Source: Taklimakanibacter deserti (GTDB lineage: Bacteria; Pseudomonadota; Alphaproteobacteria; Rhizobiales; Aestuariivirgaceae). From it: a stretch of DNA of 64,000 nt. Shown one piece after another: positions 60,857 through 64,000 of this stretch. The stretch lies in assembly GCA_003574785.1 (NCBI GenBank), contig QORU01000009.1, forward strand, positions 277,491 to 341,490. The letters run 5' to 3'. A program made the position numbers and the translations under genes. The notes beneath the pieces were generated by a model, which saw nothing but the letters and a program-made list of their open reading frames with translations, was not told the origin of the DNA and ran no database searches. Position 1 is the first letter of the stretch. Each line of letters starts with the position of its first letter.

Positions 60857-62746
60857 CTACTCGCCCGGCAGCGCGAAGACGGTCAGCGAGCCGCCGAGAG
60901 AGGTGTACTTGGCAAGACCGGCATAGCCGCCGACCGCGCCGAGACCGGCGGTGCCGACCTGCTTCTCTGCGTCTTCGGGGACGTTGCCCTGATCGACGGC
61001 GTTATGCCAGGCCGCCGCGTTCTCGGCATTGAGAAGGCCGGCCGCAAGGCCTATACCCGCCCAGCCGCCGACGCCGGACAATACGGCAATATATTGCTTG
61101 CCGTTGTTCTCATAGGTCGTGACATTGCCGATGATGCCTGAAGGAGTCTTGAACTTGTAAAGCTCCTTGCCCGTCTTGGCATCCACTGCCTTCAGATAGC
61201 CTTCGAGCGTGCCGTAGAACACGACGCCACCCGCGGTCGCGAGCGCTCCGGACCATACCGAGAACTGCTCGGGAAGGGACCAGACGATCTTTCCTTCCTT
61301 GGCGTCCCAGGCAATGAAATTGCCCATGCCGCCATGGCTTCCAGGTGTCGGATACATGGCAACCGTGGCTCCGACATAGGCCTGGCCTGCGGTGTAGCTC
61401 ACCTTATAGGGCTCGTAGTCCATGCAGACATGGTTGGTCGGCACGTAGAAGAGCCCGGTGTCGGGCGAGAATGCCGCCGGCTGCTGGTCCTTGGTTCCAA
61501 GAGCCGCCGGGCAGATGCCAGTGGTATTGGTGTCCTCGCCATTGCTTTGGGTCGAGTACTTTGACACCACCGTGGGCCGCCCGTAGTTCTTGCTGTTCGG
61601 ATCCATGTCGACGCCGGTCGTCCAATTGACCGTCGGGTCGTATTTCTGGGCCACCAGCAATTCGCCCGTCTCGCGGTCCAGCGTATAGCCGAGGCCGTTG
61701 CGGTCGAAATGGACGAGCGCCTTGCGCGGCTTGCCGCCGATATCGAGATCCGCAAGGATCATCTCGTTGACGCCGTCAAAATCCCATTCATCATGGGGCG
61801 TCATCTGATAGACCCACTTGGTCATCCCGGTATCGATGTCGCGGGCGAAGATCGTCATCGACCAGCGATTGTCGCCGGGACGCTGGACCGGATTCCAGGT
61901 CGAGGGGTTGCCGGTCCCGTAATAGACGAGGTTCAGATCCTTGTCGTAGGAATACCAGCCCCAGGTCGTGCCGCCGCCGATCTTCCACTGGTCGCCTTCC
62001 CACGTATTGATCCCTGAATCCTTGCCGACCGGCTTGCCGAGATGTGTGGTCTTCTCGGGATCCATCAGCGTCTCGGAATCGGGGCCGGTGGAAAAGCCGC
62101 GCCAGGCGAGCTTTCCGTCCTTGATGTTGTAGGCGGTCATCGACCCGCGCACGCCGTATTCACCGCCCGAGATTCCAACCAGCACCTTGTCCTTGATCAC
62201 ATGCGGCGCGTTGGTCCCGGTTTCGGCCTTGGCCGGATCGCCGTTCTTGACCTTCCACACTTCCTTGCCGGTATTGGCATCGAGCGCCACGAGCGTCGTG
62301 TCGGCCTGGTAGAGGAAGATCTTGCCGTCGCCATAGGCCACGCCGCGGTTGACCGTGTCGCAGCACATGACGCCGATCACGTTGGGATCCTGCTTCGGCT
62401 CATAGGCCCATTTGATCGCGCCATCCTTGGTGAGATCGAGAGCATAGACCGTGTTCGGATAAGGCGCATGCACATACATCGTATCGCCGATCACAAGCGG
62501 GCCACCTTCGTGACCACGCAGGACGCCGGTCGAGAACGTCCAGGTGGGCTGAAGCTTCCCGACATTCTCGGCGGTAATCTGGTTGAGCTTCGAGTAGCGT
62601 TGGTTCCAGTAGTCGCCCGACTGCATGACCCAGTCTTTCGGGTTCTCGGACATTTTCTGGAGCTCGTCATTTGCCTTGACTGCTCCCGACATGAATGCTG
62701 TCACGGTACCCAGGCACACTACTGCTGACAGGAGTAATTTAGGCAT
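60857..62746 (-). CDS. xoxF: Lanthanide-dependent methanol dehydrogenase XoxF
   Basis: A 629-residue PQQ quinoprotein. Signal peptide about 1-25 ([22 protein letters not shown]), eight propeller blades with W-motifs, the vicinal disulfide in [11 protein letters not shown] (Cys128-Cys129) and the catalytic and metal-binding [11 protein letters not shown], where Asp322 is the catalytic base and Asp324 is the extra lanthanide-coordinating Asp that MxaF lacks. It oxidises methanol (and formaldehyde or ethanol) in the periplasm, with electrons going to XoxG. The ATG at 62746 has GGGAGG 8 bases upstream; a longer frame upstream overlaps repeats and is not a signal peptide. PQQ comes from the pqq operon on the opposite strand. 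Confidence 0.97.
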   Translation of the reverse strand: MPKLLLSAVVCLGTVTAFMSGAVKANDELQKMSENPKDWVMQSGDYWNQRYSKLNQITAENVGKLQPTWTFSTGVLRGHEGGPLVIGDTMYVHAPYPNTVYALDLTKDGAIKWAYEPKQDPNVIGVMCCDTVNRGVAYGDGKIFLYQADTTLVALDANTGKEVWKVKNGDPAKAETGTNAPHVIKDKVLVGISGGEYGVRGSMTAYNIKDGKLAWRGFSTGPDSETLMDPEKTTHLGKPVGKDSGINTWEGDQWKIGGGTTWGWYSYDKDLNLVYYGTGNPSTWNPVQRPGDNRWSMTIFARDIDTGMTKWVYQMTPHDEWDFDGVNEMILADLDIGGKPRKALVHFDRNGLGYTLDRETGELLVAQKYDPTVNWTTGVDMDPNSKNYGRPTVVSKYSTQSNGEDTNTTGICPAALGTKDQQPAAFSPDTGLFYVPTNHVCMDYEPYKVSYTAGQAYVGATVAMYPTPGSHGGMGNFIAWDAKEGKIVWSLPEQFSVWSGALATAGGVVFYGTLEGYLKAVDAKTGKELYKFKTPSGIIGNVTTYENNGKQYIAVLSGVGGWAGIGLAAGLLNAENAAAWHNAVDQGNVPEDAEKQVGTAGLGAVGGYAGLAKYTSLGGSLTVFALPGE

Positions 62747-62763
62747 CAGGGTTCCTCCCAGTG

Positions 62764-62906
62764 GATGGACAAATCCACAGCATCTGCCTGGCAGTGATTG
62801 CCAAACAGCGCCCGTCCAAAAAAACCGTCCCATAGAGCGGGTGATGGACGAATCCACCGCCCGCTTGGCAATGAACGCCAAACAGCGTCTTTCCAAAAAT
62901 GCCGTC
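62764..62906. repeat. Imperfect tandem repeat upstream of xoxF
   Basis: Two copies of about 65 bases: 62764-62829 and 62844-62906. Both begin ATGGAC-A/G-AATCCAC, share GCCAAACAGCG and end CCAAAAA...CCGTC, with one 3-base difference in length. They lie just upstream of xoxF in the untranslated leader, on the strand opposite to xoxF if read as given. Both copies include a short GTGGAT...ATCCAC-like dyad. Function is unknown; regulator binding sites or a degenerate duplication are possible. Confidence 0.7.
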
Positions 62907-62950
62907 GAGTTGAGGCGTTCTACGCCTTGGCAGGAAGGCGCCTCTTGCGC

Positions 62951-62965
62951 ACGCTCTTCCGATCT
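62951..62965. other. 15-base match to Illumina adapter end, possible assembly artefact
   Basis: ACGCTCTTCCGATCT at 62951-62965 is identical to the 3' end of the Illumina TruSeq universal adapter. The flanks do not continue the adapter. It lies in the 396-base non-coding gap between xoxF and gfa. It may be chance, but the match suggests an untrimmed read end or a chimeric join. Confidence 0.4.
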
Positions 62966-63021
62966 CTATTGCAGATGTCAGCGGTCTCTTGAGCCAACAT
63001 TCTCACAATCGAGATGATGGA

Positions 63022-63049
63022 ATCATATACCGCCACTTTTCCTCCGCAA
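63022..63049 (-). promoter_or_regulatory. Predicted sigma-70-type promoter of xoxF
   Basis: On the minus strand TTGCGG and TATGAT are separated by 16 bases. Transcription would start near 63015 and leave a leader of about 270 bases containing the tandem repeat. The rest of the gap 62747-63142 has no gene I can support. Confidence 0.4.
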
Positions 63050-63142
63050 TAAAAATCATCTCCTACTTAGGTCTCTTTGCACTGCAGCAACGCGGGAACT
63101 TTTCAAGCCCTTGGGCGTTCAGTGCGCGGAGAAACGATCGCG

Positions 63143-63715
63143 TCACTCCTTGAGCACGCCTGCCTGCTTGGCGATGTGTGTCGCGATCGCATCCATGAGC
63201 GGCGGCGACAGACAGTCATAGGGCTTGAGGCCAAGTTCCTTGAGCCGCGCCCTGACTGCGGGCATCTCGCTGGGCTTTGCGCCCGACTCGATGATCGAGG
63301 AGACGAAGGCCGCGAATTCGGGCGGCGACCAGCCGCTTTCCTTCGACAATTCAGTGTGGACGAAGTCCAGCCCATAGAAGGGATGCTTGGTATTCTCGAT
63401 GCGGCCATACATGTGAACGCCACAGCTTTGGCAAGCGTGTCTCTGGATCGTTGCATTGGAATCCACGACCTTGAGCTTGCTCTCGTTGCTTGTCACCTTG
63501 ACCTTGTCGCGCGGCACGACGGCGACGACCGAGAACACAGCACCCGAGGGCTTCCAGCACTTGGTGCAGCCGCAGGCATGATTATGGGCGGTCTGCGCGC
63601 CGATGCTGACGGTCACGGGGTTTGACGAGCATTTGCATTGAAGCGTGCCGCCCGCGAAATCCTTCGCGGCGGGCTTGATCCCATTGTCTACTGCAGGATG
63701 AATGGATATCGCCAT
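63143..63715 (-). CDS. gfa: S-(hydroxymethyl)glutathione synthase (Gfa)
   Basis: A 190-residue zinc protein of the Gfa/CENP-V family. Cysteines form the two Zn sites: LQCKCSSNP (about 27), [16 protein letters not shown] (about 46-61) and [14 protein letters not shown] (about 92-105). The enzyme is reported to speed up the condensation of formaldehyde with glutathione, the first step of formaldehyde detoxification in methylotrophs. ATG 63715 has GGGAGGTG 7 bases upstream. The gene lies between the formaldehyde dehydrogenase gene and xoxF on the same strand, linking methanol oxidation to formaldehyde removal. Confidence 0.95.
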   Translation of the reverse strand: MAISIHPAVDNGIKPAAKDFAGGTLQCKCSSNPVTVSIGAQTAHNHACGCTKCWKPSGAVFSVVAVVPRDKVKVTSNESKLKVVDSNATIQRHACQSCGVHMYGRIENTKHPFYGLDFVHTELSKESGWSPPEFAAFVSSIIESGAKPSEMPAVRARLKELGLKPYDCLSPPLMDAIATHIAKQAGVLKE

Positions 63716-63742
63716 GGGTAACACCTCCCTAGATTGGCCTTC

Positions 63743-64000
<258 letters not shown>

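Noticed and set aside
62844..63017. Short peptide starting [14 protein letters not shown] in the xoxF upstream region
   Set aside because: Arises from the second copy of the tandem repeat, crosses the adapter-like string, and the first copy has a stop after ten codons.

Overview
The window is GC-rich, densely coded and organised in long operons with many 4-base stop/start overlaps. Together with a pqq/xox lanthanide-methanol locus, TRAP and ABC uptake systems and a palindromic repeat of the type common in Hyphomicrobiales, it suggests a metabolically versatile, methylotrophic alphaproteobacterium of the order Hyphomicrobiales. I see no tRNA, rRNA, CRISPR array, transposase or phage gene. The evidence is sequence reading only; no database search was run.

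Layout. (1) 1-7.6 kb: the end of an amino-acid-type ABC ATPase gene, a class II aldolase and an HD protein on the + strand. Converging on them is a minus-strand operon (D-Thr-aldolase/D-Ser-dehydratase-like PLP enzyme, aldehyde dehydrogenase, DoeA/EutD-like hydrolase, EutA-like Asp/Glu racemase-family enzyme, aspartate dehydrogenase) that resembles a partial or variant ectoine-type catabolic cluster. (2) 7.9-12.1 kb: single housekeeping genes (cNMP-binding protein, AEC transporter, DUF1428, Nudix) and a PAP2/haloperoxidase-like protein with an internal duplication. (3) 12.2-21.5 kb: a LacI-controlled organic-acid operon (RraA, TRAP DctPQM, D-2-hydroxyacid dehydrogenase, class III aminotransferase, amidohydrolase, SDR) with a perfect 14-bp operator, a decayed 3-hydroxyacyl-CoA dehydrogenase and an SDR carrying a compensated frameshift pair. 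(4) 21.7-29.0 kb: envelope genes (peptidoglycan-binding protein, two serine hydrolases, an orphan TpsB, an M23 peptidase) and two small proteins of unknown function.

(5) 29.0-50.5 kb is the most interesting part. A sigma-54 activator of AcoR type (39.6-41.6 kb) lies among three well-matched -24/-12 promoters. Two of them are divergent and share one central dyad, GTCTCA-N4-TGAGAC. The third lies about 110 bp from a second copy of the same dyad. These promoters would drive a mandelate-racemase/SDR pair, an operon encoding a luciferase-like monooxygenase, a PotABCD-type transporter, a GMC oxidoreductase and a DAO-family amine oxidase, and an aldehyde dehydrogenase/flavin reductase pair. Next to these is a DgdR/DgdA (2,2-dialkylglycine decarboxylase) divergon whose operon continues into a B12 mutase with the 2-hydroxyisobutyryl-CoA mutase signature (Val90/Asp117/Gln208), an enoyl-CoA hydratase and an acyl-CoA ligase. 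Inference: this is a catabolic island for an imported amine carrying a gem-dimethyl (tertiary) carbon, passing through 2-aminoisobutyrate and/or 2-hydroxyisobutyrate.

(6) 50.6-64 kb: pqqABCDE, a PQQ-associated ABC exporter set with its binding and beta-propeller proteins, two secreted unknowns, then (minus strand) xoxJ, xoxG and xoxF, Gfa and a glutathione-dependent formaldehyde dehydrogenase. Together these make PQQ, oxidise methanol with a lanthanide enzyme and detoxify formaldehyde through glutathione. A palindromic element sits inside one signal-peptide gene of this region, and the xoxF upstream region holds an imperfect tandem repeat and a 15-base string identical to the end of an Illumina adapter.
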